Source of the DNA: Pseudogulbenkiania sp.
GTDB lineage: Bacteria > Pseudomonadota > Gammaproteobacteria > Burkholderiales > Chromobacteriaceae
Assembly (NCBI GenBank): GCA_018260425.1
Contig: JAGLBD010000003.1
Location: 40,948-104,947 of the forward strand
Direction: 5' to 3'
Length of the DNA stretch: 64,000 bases
Below, piece by piece: positions 37,025 through 46,182 of this stretch. The first letter of the stretch is position 1. Each line of letters opens with the position of its first letter. The notes below the pieces were generated by a model that saw nothing but the letters and a program-made list of their open reading frames with translations, was not told the origin of the DNA and made no database searches. Made by a program: the position numbers and the translations under genes.

Positions 37025-38485
37025 ATGATTAATTCCACTCTCAAGATGCTGTCCGGTGACCTTGCCGCCGGCAAAGTGTCGGCAGAAGAGCTGGCAAAAC
37101 AGTATCTGCAACGCATTGACGCGCTCAATCCTCAATTGAACGCCTTCATTTCCCTTGATCATGAACGCACGCTTGCCGAAGCCCGTGCGGCTGATGCCCG
37201 CCGTGCCCGTGGCGAAGCCGGGGTGTTGACCGGTGTGCCGCTGGTGCACAAGGATATTTTCTGCCAGCAAGGCTGGAAAACCTCCTGCGGCTCGCGCATG
37301 CTGGACAACTTCGTTTCGCCGTATGACGCGACCGTGGTCGAGCGCTGTGCCAAGGCCGGTCTGGTGACGCTGGGCCGCGCCAATATGGACGAATTCGCCA
37401 TGGGGTCCTCGAACGAGAACTCCTGGTATGGCGCCGTAAAAAACCCGTGGGATCTGACGGCCATTCCGGGCGGTTCTTCCGGCGGGTCTGCCGCTGCGGT
37501 GGCTGCGCGTCTTGCTCCGGTCGCCACCGCGACCGATACCGGCGGTTCGATTCGCCAGCCGGCATCGCACTGTGGCGTGACCGGCATCAAGCCGACCTAT
37601 GGTGTGGTCAGCCGCTTCGGCATGGTGGCCTTTGCCTCTTCGCTGGATCAGGGCGGCCCGATCGCCCAGACCGCCGAGGACTGCGCCTTGATGCTGAATG
37701 TGATGGCGGGTTTCGATGCCCGTGATTCCACCAGTCTGGAGCGCGCCGGTGAAGATTACACCCGTGATCTGGACCAGTCGCTCGAAGGTCTGCGCATCGG
37801 TTTACCGCGCGAATACTTTGCCGAGGGTCTGTCGGCCGACGTGGCACGTGTCATCGACGACGCCGTGGCGGAATTCCGTAAGCTGGGTGCCGAAATCGTC
37901 GAGATTTCCTTGCCCAATACCGAGTTGTCGATCCCGGCCTATTACGTGATCGCGCCGGCAGAAGCTTCGTCGAACCTGAGCCGTTTCGATGGCGTGCGTT
38001 ACGGTCACCGTGCCAGCGAATACCGCGATCTGGCTGACATGTACGAGAAATCCCGTGCCGAAGGCTTCGGTTCCGAAGTGAAGCGCCGCATCATGGTCGG
38101 TACCTATGTGCTGTCGCATGGTTACTATGACGCCTACTACCTGAAGGCCCAGAAAATCCGTCGTCTGGTGTCGAACGATTTCCAGGATGCGTTCCGCGAG
38201 TGCGACGTGATTCTCGGGCCGGTTGCACCGACGGCGGCATTCAATATCGGTGAAAAGTCCGGTGATCAGGTGCAGATGTACCTGTCCGATATCTATACCT
38301 TGTCGGTCAACCTCGCCGGCTTGCCGGGGATGAGTGTGCCGGCCGGTTTCGACGGTCAGGGCCGTCCGGTCGGGCTGCAGATCATCGGCAACTATTTTGC
38401 CGAAGCCAAGATGTTGAACGTCGCGCACCGTTTCCAGCAGGTTACCGACTGGCATACCCGCGCACCGGCACTGTCATCAGATTAA
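37025..38485 (+). CDS. gatA: Aspartyl/glutamyl-tRNA amidotransferase subunit A
   Basis: A 486-residue amidase that releases ammonia from glutamine for GatB. The amidase triad is K76 (VPLVHKDIF), S151 (cis-Ser in [15 protein letters not shown]) and S175 in [15 protein letters not shown]. The ATG at 37025 is chosen; an upstream GTG at 37004 would add seven residues without support. It starts 23 nt after gatC and ends 13 nt before gatB, forming gatCAB. Confidence 0.96.
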   Translation: MINSTLKMLSGDLAAGKVSAEELAKQYLQRIDALNPQLNAFISLDHERTLAEARAADARRARGEAGVLTGVPLVHKDIFCQQGWKTSCGSRMLDNFVSPYDATVVERCAKAGLVTLGRANMDEFAMGSSNENSWYGAVKNPWDLTAIPGGSSGGSAAAVAARLAPVATATDTGGSIRQPASHCGVTGIKPTYGVVSRFGMVAFASSLDQGGPIAQTAEDCALMLNVMAGFDARDSTSLERAGEDYTRDLDQSLEGLRIGLPREYFAEGLSADVARVIDDAVAEFRKLGAEIVEISLPNTELSIPAYYVIAPAEASSNLSRFDGVRYGHRASEYRDLADMYEKSRAEGFGSEVKRRIMVGTYVLSHGYYDAYYLKAQKIRRLVSNDFQDAFRECDVILGPVAPTAAFNIGEKSGDQVQMYLSDIYTLSVNLAGLPGMSVPAGFDGQGRPVGLQIIGNYFAEAKMLNVAHRFQQVTDWHTRAPALSSD

Positions 38486-38498
38486 GAGAGCTGACACC

Positions 38499-39929
38499 AT
38501 GAAATGGGAAGTTGTTATCGGTCTGGAAGTGCATGTGCAGCTTTCGACCGTTTCGAAGATTTTTTCCGGGTCGTCGACCGCCTTCGGTGCCGAACCGAAT
38601 ACCCAGGCATCGGTCGTGGAGCTGGCGTTCCCCGGCGTCTTGCCGGTGCTCAACAAGGCGGCGGTGAACAAGGCTATTCGCCTTGGTCTGGCCCTGAATG
38701 CGCACATCAATCGCAAGAATGTGTTCGCCCGCAAGAATTACTTCTATCCCGATCTGCCCAAAGGCTATCAGATCAGCCAGATGGACCTGCCGATTGTCGG
38801 CCCGGGTACCCTGACGATCCAGGTCGGCGAGGAAGAGAAGGTCATTCGTGTCACCCGTGCCCATCTTGAAGAAGATGCCGGCAAATCGTTGCACGAAGAT
38901 TTTCACGGGGCGACCGGTATTGACTTGAACCGTGCCGGCACGCCGTTGCTGGAGGTGGTCTCCGAGCCGGACATGCGTTCTGCCGAAGAAGCCGTGGCCT
39001 ATGCCCGCGGCTTGCATACCCTGGTGACCTGGCTGGGTATTTGCGATGGCAATATGCAGGAAGGTTCGTTCCGTGTTGACGCCAACGTATCGGTTCGTCC
39101 GTTCGGTCAGGCTGAATTCGGTACCCGTTGCGAGATCAAGAACCTCAATTCGTTCCGTTTCCTCGAGGCGGCGATCAACTACGAGGTCGAGCGTCAGATC
39201 GAGTTGATCGAAGACGGCGGCCGGGTGGTGCAGGAAACGCGACTGTATGATCCGGATCGCGGCGAGACCCGTTCGATGCGTTCCAAGGAAGATGCGCATG
39301 ACTATCGCTACTTCCCGGACCCTGACCTGCTGCCGGTGGTGATTCCGGAGAGCGAGATCGAGGCGGTCAAAGCCGACATGCCGGAATTGCCTGCCGCGAT
39401 GAAGGCCCGTTTCATTGCCGACTATGGTGTCTCGGCTTACGACGGCAATTTGCTGACGGCCAGTCGCGATATCGCCGGCTATTTCGAAACACTGGCCAAA
39501 GTCTCCGGGCAGGGCAAATTGGCCGCCAACTGGGTGAATGGCGAACTGGCCGCTGCGTTGAACCGCGACGGACTGGGTATCGCACAAAGCCCGATCTCGG
39601 CCGAGCGTCTGGGTGGATTGATTGCACGCATCGTGGATAACACCATTTCCAGCAAGATTGCCAAGGAAGTGTTCGAAGCGATGTGGCAGGGTAGCGACAG
39701 CGCCGATGCCATCATTGATGCCAAGGGGCTGCGCCAGATCACCGACAGCAGCGCCATCGAAGCCATTGTCGACGAGGTGCTGGCGGCCAACCAGAAGTCG
39801 GTGGAAGAGTTCCGTGCCGGCAAGGAAAAAGCGCTCAATGCGCTGGTGGGCCAGGTGATGAAGGCGTCCAAAGGCAAGGCCAACCCGGCCCAGGCCCAGG
39901 ACATTCTCAAGAAAAAGCTCGGGGCCTGA
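38499..39929 (+). CDS. gatB: Aspartyl/glutamyl-tRNA amidotransferase subunit B
   Basis: A 476-residue subunit that binds the mischarged tRNA, phosphorylates the aminoacyl side chain with ATP and transfers ammonia. [16 protein letters not shown] at the start, [21 protein letters not shown] near residue 140, and [19 protein letters not shown] mark the catalytic domain; the C-terminal YqeY-like tail domain ends at KKLGA. The gene ends the gatCAB operon and is followed by a terminator. Confidence 0.97.
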   Translation: MKWEVVIGLEVHVQLSTVSKIFSGSSTAFGAEPNTQASVVELAFPGVLPVLNKAAVNKAIRLGLALNAHINRKNVFARKNYFYPDLPKGYQISQMDLPIVGPGTLTIQVGEEEKVIRVTRAHLEEDAGKSLHEDFHGATGIDLNRAGTPLLEVVSEPDMRSAEEAVAYARGLHTLVTWLGICDGNMQEGSFRVDANVSVRPFGQAEFGTRCEIKNLNSFRFLEAAINYEVERQIELIEDGGRVVQETRLYDPDRGETRSMRSKEDAHDYRYFPDPDLLPVVIPESEIEAVKADMPELPAAMKARFIADYGVSAYDGNLLTASRDIAGYFETLAKVSGQGKLAANWVNGELAAALNRDGLGIAQSPISAERLGGLIARIVDNTISSKIAKEVFEAMWQGSDSADAIIDAKGLRQITDSSAIEAIVDEVLAANQKSVEEFRAGKEKALNALVGQVMKASKGKANPAQAQDILKKKLGA

Positions 39930-39945
39930 TTTTCCCCGGCAAGAC

Positions 39946-39983
39946 AAACGGGCCGCTTTCCGCAAGGGAAGTGGCCCGTTTTA
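39946..39983 (+). terminator. Terminator after gatCAB, probably bidirectional
   Basis: AAACGGGCC and GGCCCGTTT arms enclose an inner CTTTCC / GGGAAG pair; TTATT follows on the plus strand and TTTGTCTT on the minus strand, where it would end the 39995-40642 gene. Confidence 0.9.
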
Positions 39984-39994
39984 TTGGGTTCACC

Positions 39995-40642
39995 CTACTT
40001 TTTCCCGATGGCCATTTTTCGTCTGATGTTGTCGAGGTACTTAAGGCTGAGCTCTACCTCGAACTGTCGGGTACCCGGGATTTTGGCAAACAGGCGGTAT
40101 TTCAGGCTTGACGATTTTTTGATATTCAATCGCTGCTCCACATAGAGTTGCTCTTTGGCACGATTCATGATGGTGTCCATCATGCCCAGGATGACACCCC
40201 CTTCGCGGATATTCTTACCGTATCGGGGGTCACTGTTTCCGATTATTTTTTTTTCCTGGTGTAACTCATTGCCAAGGTTGGCCAGCTTTCGCATCATCTG
40301 CACCGCTTCGGTGAACGACACTCCAGCCGTGTTTTTCGGCAGTTGTTGCCTAATCGCGTTGATGCGCTCTTCCATTGTGGCGGGAACCGTGCCTGGGTTT
40401 TGCTGCGCATTTGCCGATTGCGTGCGGCGCAGCTTTGCGGCTTCGAGGGCCGCTTGACGGGGAGGGCAAGGACGCAGGGGGGTAGCCGTGTCCCCTGATT
40501 TTTTGGCGCCAGAGGGTGTGACGGGATGATTGACCACGGCGGTCACGCGGATCGTGGATCGCTGGGGTGTGTTGTCCGTATTGACGGTTTTCGGGGTTTT
40601 GCCCGTCGTGGTGACAGGAAGTTTTTTATTAGCTAAATGCAT
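39995..40642 (-). CDS. Unrecognised protein, candidate secreted factor 1 of the 40-44 kb island
   Basis: A 215-residue protein from the ATG at 40642 (GAGAG upstream); an ATG 36 nt earlier lacks support. The first 80 residues are Thr/Pro/Lys/Asn-rich and probably disordered (KKLPVTTTGKTPKTVNTDN). The rest is predicted helical: EERINAIRQQLPKN, EAVQMMRKLANLGNELHQEKK, and a basic C-terminus ending KYLDNIRRKMAIGKK. No signal peptide, membrane segment or known motif was seen. Such N-termini are common in type III secreted effectors, but this is a resemblance only. It ends at the gatB terminator and has neighbours of the same kind on the same strand. Confidence 0.7.
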   Translation of the reverse strand: MHLANKKLPVTTTGKTPKTVNTDNTPQRSTIRVTAVVNHPVTPSGAKKSGDTATPLRPCPPRQAALEAAKLRRTQSANAQQNPGTVPATMEERINAIRQQLPKNTAGVSFTEAVQMMRKLANLGNELHQEKKIIGNSDPRYGKNIREGGVILGMMDTIMNRAKEQLYVEQRLNIKKSSSLKYRLFAKIPGTRQFEVELSLKYLDNIRRKMAIGKK

Positions 40643-40771
40643 GAGGGTGCTCTCTGTTAAAAAGGTGTTGTTCAACACTATCTTTTGCGTTGGCGAGAGA
40701 CTTTCGAATATCGACTATTTGCCGGGTGGTCGGGGTATGCGGGAAGAGTGCCGTGGTGGGGGAATAGGGCA

Positions 40772-40800
40772 TTCATGGCTGGCGAGGAGCCAGCCATGAA
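40772..40800 (-). terminator. Perfect 12-bp hairpin after the second island gene
   Basis: TTCATGGCTGGC / GCCAGCCATGAA with a 5-nt loop lies 20 nt beyond the stop at 40820. No U-tract follows on either strand, so it is a weak terminator candidate or a 3'-end stabiliser. The 177-bp gap otherwise holds nothing I recognise. Confidence 0.5.
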
Positions 40801-40819
40801 GCGTTGACGGGGTGGCGGC

Positions 40820-41674
40820 TTACTTTCGCACGTTTTTCTGCTTCTTCAACACTTGTTCCAGACCCTCCAGGTCGTTATCGATGCTGGATGTGTAAGTCGA
40901 GATGGCTTGCAGGGCTTCGTCACGAGATGGCTTGGTAACCGGGTCAGGCGGGAGCGCGTTCAGACGGGAACTCATGCTGCCGAGTAGCAGTCTGGTATGG
41001 GTCAGGTACCTTTTCTTCTCGGCAAGGGATTCCATGGGTGTTAGTTTTGCCTTAACGTGCGATGCGAACTTGCAGATCATTCCCTTGGCATTGTCGGTTG
41101 AGGTGAGCTTCACGCCGCTACTGGTGAGTAACTTGGCAAGAGTGCAGACCGGGTCGGGTTGCTGTTCTTGCTGCAAAGTGGCGTTGTCGTCTGACGTTTC
41201 AACTTGTTGAGCGCTGTTGACCGGGTCGGGTTGCTGTTCTTGCTGCAAAGTGGCATCGTCATCAGGCGTTTTAACTAGCTTTTGTTGATTGCACTTGCGA
41301 GGTGCCGGTTCGGGACGGGTTTTCTCTGCCGATTGCTCCTGCTCCTGAACCGGCTCCTGATGCTGGGTTTGGGTGAGATCTCGCTCGTTTTTAGGTTTAA
41401 CGCGAGTGTATAGGGCGGTATTCCCGCTATCCTGTTCTGGGGGAAGAGCGCTAGCTAGCGTTGGGGCAGGTCGCTGTGTCTCCAACGGATTGAGTGCATG
41501 ACCGGAGTATTTTCTCTCCAGGTGCTGTTGGTGTTGGTCACCGCCGGCTTTCACCGGTTGGTCCTGCGTTGATCCGGCACGGCGGAAAAGCCTTGCGATA
41601 CGCTGGAGCCAGCCGCTATGGGTGTGAGGTTTTGTTGCGGCAGAATGATAGGGTTTAGTGCTGGCGGGTTTCAT
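40820..41674 (-). CDS. Unrecognised protein, candidate secreted factor 2 of the island
   Basis: A 284-residue protein with a Lys/Ser/Thr/His-rich N-terminus (MKPASTKPYHSAATKPHTHS) and a long Gln/Glu/Pro-rich linker. A 24-residue unit, DDDATLQQEQQPDPV followed by a variable end, occurs twice near residues 140-185; at DNA level 36 bp are identical. The C-terminal 110 residues are helical (VKLTSTDNAKGMICKFASHV, AEKKRYLTHTRLLLGSMSSRL, DNDLEGLEQVLKKQKNVRK). There is no signal peptide or membrane segment. No homologue is recognised. Confidence 0.7.
   Translation of the reverse strand: MKPASTKPYHSAATKPHTHSGWLQRIARLFRRAGSTQDQPVKAGGDQHQQHLERKYSGHALNPLETQRPAPTLASALPPEQDSGNTALYTRVKPKNERDLTQTQHQEPVQEQEQSAEKTRPEPAPRKCNQQKLVKTPDDDATLQQEQQPDPVNSAQQVETSDDNATLQQEQQPDPVCTLAKLLTSSGVKLTSTDNAKGMICKFASHVKAKLTPMESLAEKKRYLTHTRLLLGSMSSRLNALPPDPVTKPSRDEALQAISTYTSSIDNDLEGLEQVLKKQKNVRK
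41147..41182. repeat. 36-bp direct repeat, copy 1
   Basis: Identical to 41219-41254; the period is 72 bp (24 codons), so it keeps the frame. It encodes the ATLQQEQQPDPV unit of the 284-residue protein. Confidence 0.9.
41219..41254. repeat. 36-bp direct repeat, copy 2
   Basis: Second copy of the in-frame repeat at 41147-41182. The intervening 36 bp differ more. Confidence 0.9.
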
Positions 41675-41740
41675 GGTGCTTCACGTTTGACAGAGTGGTG
41701 ATGGTTAAACTCTACTCCGTCTCGTTGCCGCCCCGCTTGC

Positions 41741-41788
41741 AAAAACCAGCCATGCCCGTCTTGCCTTGTGTGGCGGGACGGGCATGGC
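41741..41788 (-). terminator. Terminator of the 836-residue protein gene
   Basis: A 12-bp stem, GCCATGCCCGTC / GACGGGCATGGC, encloses a 16-nt loop; on the minus strand TGGTTTTTGC follows. It lies 15 nt after the stop at 41804. Confidence 0.85.
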
Positions 41789-41803
41789 GGGTGTGTTGCG
41801 AAA

Positions 41804-44314
41804 TTACCGCGAAGTACGCCAGTCAAATTCGCGTCCGGTTAGCGCATTGAATTGCTTGTTGCTGCGCCTGAAAACCTTCCTGATGCTTGACTGCAAGTCG
41901 ACCACCTTCTCGAGCTCGGTGAGGAAGGGGGCGGGTAGCGTGCGGTAGCTTTTCTTGATCGCAGCGTAGTTCTGCCGCCAGGCCCGGTCGTCACGCAAGT
42001 CATTTAATTGCGCAAGACGGTTTAATGCCTGCGTCACCGCGCCTTTCTCTTGGTCGGACAGTTTCAGCTGATTCAGCGTGTTATCCACTGTCGCCCGTTT
42101 CTGGAGCATGTCGAGTAGGTGTTGGTCGAGTTGATCGTAGTTTCGTGAAATAGCGATTACGTGCTGTTTGAGCTGATCAAGATAGCGGGACTTGTTCCGT
42201 TTGCGGGCAATCTTCTCATTGATTTCGTGGACACGCTTTTTCAGCTGTTGTCTGAGGTTGACAGTGCCTGCCTCACTGTCGGGTATGAGGTAGATGTCGA
42301 TGTCGCTGCGTAGCGGGATTGTCGACGGGGCCAAGGTGCTGCCGGGGATTGCCAGGAAGCGCTCGAGTTGCACGAGGTCCTGTTTGGCTGCCGTGATGAT
42401 GTCGCTGGCACGGGGGCGGCCAAACACATGTCGTACCCGATCCTTGAAGCGTGTCCAGCGGCTCGGGCGGAGGTCACCCAGCTCCTGCAGCATATGGGAG
42501 GCAGTGCTCATTATGGCCTCGATGCTGTCTTTGACCTCGTTCGTGACGAGAGGGCTGGAGCGGGTTGCCCTACCGTGAATGCGGGCGATGTCCGCCGCAG
42601 TGGTCTGCGCAATGGCCAGGGCATTGGCCGCACGACGGGCCGAGTTGCCTCCTGCGTGGTTACGGATGAAATCCAGGGTTTGATTGCGCTGGAAGCGGAT
42701 GGCTCCGGCCTGATTCACCGCGGTCGGGTCGTAGCCGGTCGGGGCCGGCCTGGCGATGGGCTCCGCGCGGATGGAGGGCTCGGTAATGGGCGTCGCTACG
42801 GACTTCGGCGGTTCCGGAAGTGCCCGGCGTTCCAGTAAAACCTTTGCTTGGGCGGCGATTTCGGCAAGTTTGGGGGTCGCGGCCAAGATATGGACTTTTG
42901 CCAGTCGTCGTACGAAGAGATCGGGGCGTATCAATGCGAGTTTGCGCTCAATGCCGACAAGTGATGCCTCGGAGATTGCCAAGGACTTGTCAATGTCCTG
43001 CTCCGTTTTTGCGGTGCGCAGGATAACCCCGAAATTGGAGACGATCCTGTCGACATTCTTCATTAAATAGCCAAATTGCTTGTGCTTAAGCGCGGATGAC
43101 ACTTCCTGCGGCTGGTTAGTTTGAGTCGCGATGTCCCTTGTTATCGCTAAACCGGTCTTCGGTTCGTCACCGATCGTTGTGCCGATGAAATCGTCGAAGA
43201 TATACCCGTCTTCATCCCCGGGGGTAAATCCTTCTTCATCTGATGAGTCTCCGTCCAGACGGTTGAGGAACTTACTGAAATCAAATTTTTTCAATTCGAT
43301 TTTTGGATGTTGCTCGACAGTGAATGTTATTTCCGCAGGGCTGGTCTGACCGGCGTCGCGGGCGCTGTGAGTCGTGTGCCCGCTCTGCAAGGAAGGGGCC
43401 TCTTCACCGTTATTCAACTGACGGAGATCAGAGCAATTATTTGCATTGTCTGTGATGGGCGAAGGCGCCATTTCATGCTGGAGCATCTGAGGATCGGCCG
43501 CGGCTTTTCCCTGATTGATCCATTGGGACATTGTCTTTTTCGGCTTGTCCTGAGTGGTTTCCAGGTACTTGCCGTAGGCTGTTGCTTGTTCTCCGAATTC
43601 ATCAGCGGCCGTTCGTTTGGTTACCGTTTTGGTGCTGGCGGCTACGGTTTGCGGGAGTTTGCCGTTTGCCTGATAGTTCTGGATGGCCTTGATGAGTTGC
43701 TGTTTATCGCGAATGGCCAGTAGCGGTTTGATGTATTGCTTGAAGCTCTCGATGAACCCGTCGACCCCATGGCAGGTCTGCTGCCGTTCTACGTTGGAAT
43801 CATGGGGATCGGTTGTTTTTTCCGCTATGGCATAGTCGTTGATGGCTTTGGACAACCGCTCTCCCAAAATCTGTTCAAACTGTGTGTCGGAAAGTGTCGC
43901 GTCCGAGCCGTCGTGCAATTGAGGCAGGGCTGCCGTCAGAATGTGCTGCACGTTCACTTCCAGTCGGGTCTGGAGCGGGAATTGCCCGGTTTGTTGGTGC
44001 GAGGAATGAGCCGGGGTGGGTGCCGTGTGCAAGGTCACTTTTTTTCTGACAACTTGCTTCTTTGTAGCCGCAGCGCCGTCCACCTGCGTGGAATCGTGGC
44101 GGTCTCTCTGTTTGAGCGTCGAACTCTTGGTAGGCTTTAGGTAGCCAGGCCCCTTCGGTTTGCTGGGCTCGCCCGGTTTGGTCAGTCGCTCATGACTGGC
44201 GGAAGCTCGCTGCAGCTGTGCGGCGGCTGCGCCGGGGGCGGGGTTCTGTGACGAGGTGAAGGTGTTGGCACGCGTTCTGGTGCTGCTGCTGGTGATGTTG
44301 GATGCTTGCGGCAT
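41804..44314 (-). CDS. Unrecognised 836-residue protein, candidate secreted factor 3 of the island
   Basis: The largest gene of the island. Residues 1-115 are Ser/Thr/Pro/Lys-rich and look disordered (SNITSSSTRTRANTFTSSQN). A helical segment lies at about 115-220, then Gln/Asn-rich sequence, an acidic stretch at 354-384 (DGDSSDEEGFTPGDEDGYIF), a helical block at 405-500, a Pro-rich hinge at 500-530 (EPPKSVATPITEPSIRAEPI), and a long charged helical C-terminal part (560-836) with coiled-coil-like sequence (LKKRVHEINEKIARKRNKSR). Cys is very rare (two). There is no signal peptide, membrane segment or known enzymatic motif. The modular, signal-less layout resembles type III effectors. It is unlike its dcw and gat neighbours in composition. 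Confidence 0.7.
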   Translation of the reverse strand: MPQASNITSSSTRTRANTFTSSQNPAPGAAAAQLQRASASHERLTKPGEPSKPKGPGYLKPTKSSTLKQRDRHDSTQVDGAAATKKQVVRKKVTLHTAPTPAHSSHQQTGQFPLQTRLEVNVQHILTAALPQLHDGSDATLSDTQFEQILGERLSKAINDYAIAEKTTDPHDSNVERQQTCHGVDGFIESFKQYIKPLLAIRDKQQLIKAIQNYQANGKLPQTVAASTKTVTKRTAADEFGEQATAYGKYLETTQDKPKKTMSQWINQGKAAADPQMLQHEMAPSPITDNANNCSDLRQLNNGEEAPSLQSGHTTHSARDAGQTSPAEITFTVEQHPKIELKKFDFSKFLNRLDGDSSDEEGFTPGDEDGYIFDDFIGTTIGDEPKTGLAITRDIATQTNQPQEVSSALKHKQFGYLMKNVDRIVSNFGVILRTAKTEQDIDKSLAISEASLVGIERKLALIRPDLFVRRLAKVHILAATPKLAEIAAQAKVLLERRALPEPPKSVATPITEPSIRAEPIARPAPTGYDPTAVNQAGAIRFQRNQTLDFIRNHAGGNSARRAANALAIAQTTAADIARIHGRATRSSPLVTNEVKDSIEAIMSTASHMLQELGDLRPSRWTRFKDRVRHVFGRPRASDIITAAKQDLVQLERFLAIPGSTLAPSTIPLRSDIDIYLIPDSEAGTVNLRQQLKKRVHEINEKIARKRNKSRYLDQLKQHVIAISRNYDQLDQHLLDMLQKRATVDNTLNQLKLSDQEKGAVTQALNRLAQLNDLRDDRAWRQNYAAIKKSYRTLPAPFLTELEKVVDLQSSIRKVFRRSNKQFNALTGREFDWRTSR

Positions 44315-44678
44315 GGGTTGGTTTTCCTGTCGGCATGGATCGTGTCACGACTCTAGGCAGCCTCGACACCGGTCACTTTCAAAAATCGCTCATGCGGCAG
44401 CTCGCCCGGCTTGGCGGGTGGCGTGGTGACGGACTGCGGGAGTATAATGTTGTCTGTCTTTGGTAGACTTTTGCTTGCAAATTAATGGCCTATTTCGTTG
44501 CTGTTGTTGATGAATGGTCTATTTCCCCTTCTTTGCCGATTTGTTGCATATCTGGTGACTATCCTGCTTCACATCCCACTTTGACTCCTGTTTTTAAGCC
44601 CCTGATTTGACAAGGTTATTGGGTTTTGACTGTTTGCCTAAGTCTTTGTCGCAAAAGGTGAATTCGATCTTGCTGATA
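44315..44678. other. Intergenic region between the island and the mra promoter
   Basis: 364 bp without a coding frame I can support. The part from about 44460 on is visibly T/A-rich. On the minus strand TATACT near 44455 could serve the 836-residue gene, but no matching -35 is clear. A small palindromic GTCTACCAAAGACAGAC lies beside it. Confidence 0.5.
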
Positions 44679-44707
44679 TTGACCCCGTGCAGGTTCTTTC
44701 TTATAGT
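44679..44707 (+). promoter_or_regulatory. mraZ (dcw) promoter
   Basis: TTGACC, 17 nt, TATAGT gives a good sigma70 promoter about 70 nt before the mraZ start. The first MraZ box overlaps the -10, so MraZ binding would block RNA polymerase. Confidence 0.75.
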
Positions 44708-44745
44708 GGCGGAAAGTGGGGAAAAGTGGGGCAATGTGGGGAATT
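44706..44745 (+). promoter_or_regulatory. MraZ operator, four 10-bp repeats
   Basis: GTGG(C/G)-type boxes start at 44706, 44716, 44726 and 44736 with exact 10-bp period; three read GTGGGG and the first GTGGCGG. This is the MraZ box array known from E. coli and Neisseria-type mra promoters, which usually has three repeats. Direct autoregulation of the dcw operon is expected. Confidence 0.9.
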
Positions 44746-44776
44746 CCAACCCGGCGAGAGGTCAGACCAGAAGATC

Positions 44777-45223
44777 ATGATTGGTGGTGTCAGCGTAGTG
44801 TCTCTTGATAGCAAGGGTCGCTTGGCCATTCCGGCCAGGCACCGCGAGACACTGTTGTCTGCGTTTGGCCACCGTCTGGTCGTGACACTGGAATCCCAGG
44901 ACCACCTGCTCATCTACCCCGAACCCAATTGGAAACCTGTCGAGGCACGGTTGCTGACCCTGCCGGCCGGCAATCCGGTACTCAAGCGCTACCAGCGTCT
45001 GGTGCTCGGGCATGCCGAAACCCTGGAAATGGACAACGCCGGACGTATCTTGCTGCCATCCCGCCTGCGCGAGTTGGTGGGCCTCGACAAAGAAGTGGCG
45101 CTGGTCGGTATGGGCAATCGTTTCGAGCTGTGGAACAGCGAGGAATGGGAAGCCCAGACCCGTGCCGCACTGGAGCTGGATCAAGATGATCTGGCCCAGC
45201 ATCTCGGAGATTTCACGCTGTGA
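44777..45223 (+). CDS. mraZ: Transcriptional regulator MraZ
   Basis: A 148-residue protein with two AbrB/SpoVT-like DNA-binding halves ([17 protein letters not shown] and [18 protein letters not shown]). It represses its own operon by binding the GTGGG repeats upstream. The ATG at 44777 is chosen; the frame stays open upstream through the operator but that segment cannot be coding. GTG of rsmH overlaps its stop. Confidence 0.96.
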   Translation: MIGGVSVVSLDSKGRLAIPARHRETLLSAFGHRLVVTLESQDHLLIYPEPNWKPVEARLLTLPAGNPVLKRYQRLVLGHAETLEMDNAGRILLPSRLRELVGLDKEVALVGMGNRFELWNSEEWEAQTRAALELDQDDLAQHLGDFTL

Positions 45224-46182
45224 GCACCGCTGTATTCACTCATCGCACGGTGCTGCTGGGCGAAGCCGTATCTGCCCTGTCTATCCGTCCCGACGGAACC
45301 TATGTCGACTGCACGTTCGGTCGTGGCGGCCACAGCCGCCTGATCCTGCAGCAACTGGGTCCGCACGGGCGTCTCATTGCTTTCGACAAAGATCCCGAGG
45401 CGATTGCCGTCGGGGAAGCCCTGGCGAAAGAAGATTCCCGTTTCACCCTGGTTCACAACGGCTTTGAAACCCTTGGCGAAGAGCTCGATCGTCTCGGCGT
45501 CGCGCTGGTCGACGGCGTGTTGATGGACCTTGGCATTTCCTCGCCGCAGATCGACGACGGCCGGCGGGGTTTCAGTTTCCGTTTCGATGCGCCGCTGGAC
45601 ATGCGCATGGATACCACCCGCGGCATGACTGCTGCGGAATGGCTGGCCACCGCTGACGAGGCCGATATCAGGGAGGTCATCAAGACTTATGGTGAAGAGC
45701 GGTTTGCTCGCAAGATCGCAGCAGCCATTGTTGCGCAACGGGACATCGGCCCCATCACGACCACGCGTGAGCTCGCTTTGCTCGTTGGGCAAAACGTCCG
45801 TACTCGGGAACCGGGTCAGGACCCCGCGACGCGAACGTTCCAGGCGATAAGGATTTTTATCAACCGCGAACTCGACGAGCTGCGTGCGGTATTGCCGCAG
45901 GCCGTGCAGCGTCTTGCCCCGGCAGGGCGGCTGGCCGTGATCAGCTTCCACTCGCTGGAAGACCGCATCGTCAAGTTGTTCCTGCGGGAGGCCGGTACGA
46001 CCGATACCTTGCCGTCCTGGGTCATGGTACGAGCCAGCGATATGCCGGAGGCGCCGGTCAAAGTGGTTGGCAAGGCCGTCAAGCCGTCTGACGAAGAGGT
46101 TCGGGACAACCCGCGTGCCCGCAGTGCCATCATGCGCGTTGCCGAGCGCACCACGGGTCCGTGGCGGGAGATCTCGGCATGA
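45220..46182 (+). CDS. rsmH: 16S rRNA (cytosine-1402-N4)-methyltransferase
   Basis: A 320-residue SAM-dependent enzyme that methylates C1402 of 16S rRNA in the P site. [13 protein letters not shown] at the start, [14 protein letters not shown] (SAM motif), [12 protein letters not shown] and [15 protein letters not shown] are family hallmarks. It starts with GTG overlapping the mraZ stop (GTGA). ftsL starts within its stop codon. Standard dcw position. Confidence 0.97.
   Translation: MSTAVFTHRTVLLGEAVSALSIRPDGTYVDCTFGRGGHSRLILQQLGPHGRLIAFDKDPEAIAVGEALAKEDSRFTLVHNGFETLGEELDRLGVALVDGVLMDLGISSPQIDDGRRGFSFRFDAPLDMRMDTTRGMTAAEWLATADEADIREVIKTYGEERFARKIAAAIVAQRDIGPITTTRELALLVGQNVRTREPGQDPATRTFQAIRIFINRELDELRAVLPQAVQRLAPAGRLAVISFHSLEDRIVKLFLREAGTTDTLPSWVMVRASDMPEAPVKVVGKAVKPSDEEVRDNPRARSAIMRVAERTTGPWREISA

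Noticed and set aside
38442..39965. Open frame on the minus strand (507 codons)
   Set aside because: Antisense to gatB; the encoded protein is repetitive in His, Gly and Arg as expected from antisense of GC-rich coding DNA.
41147..41254. CRISPR-like repeat
   Set aside because: Only two copies, in frame within a gene, with a related coding spacer; this is a protein repeat.
44687..44776. Upstream extension of mraZ (30 codons)
   Set aside because: It would translate the MraZ boxes and the -10 region; the ATG at 44777 gives the normal MraZ N-terminus.
46078..46094. Neisseria-type DNA uptake sequence (GCCGTCTGA match)
   Set aside because: A single partial match inside rsmH; no enrichment or inverted pairs in the window.
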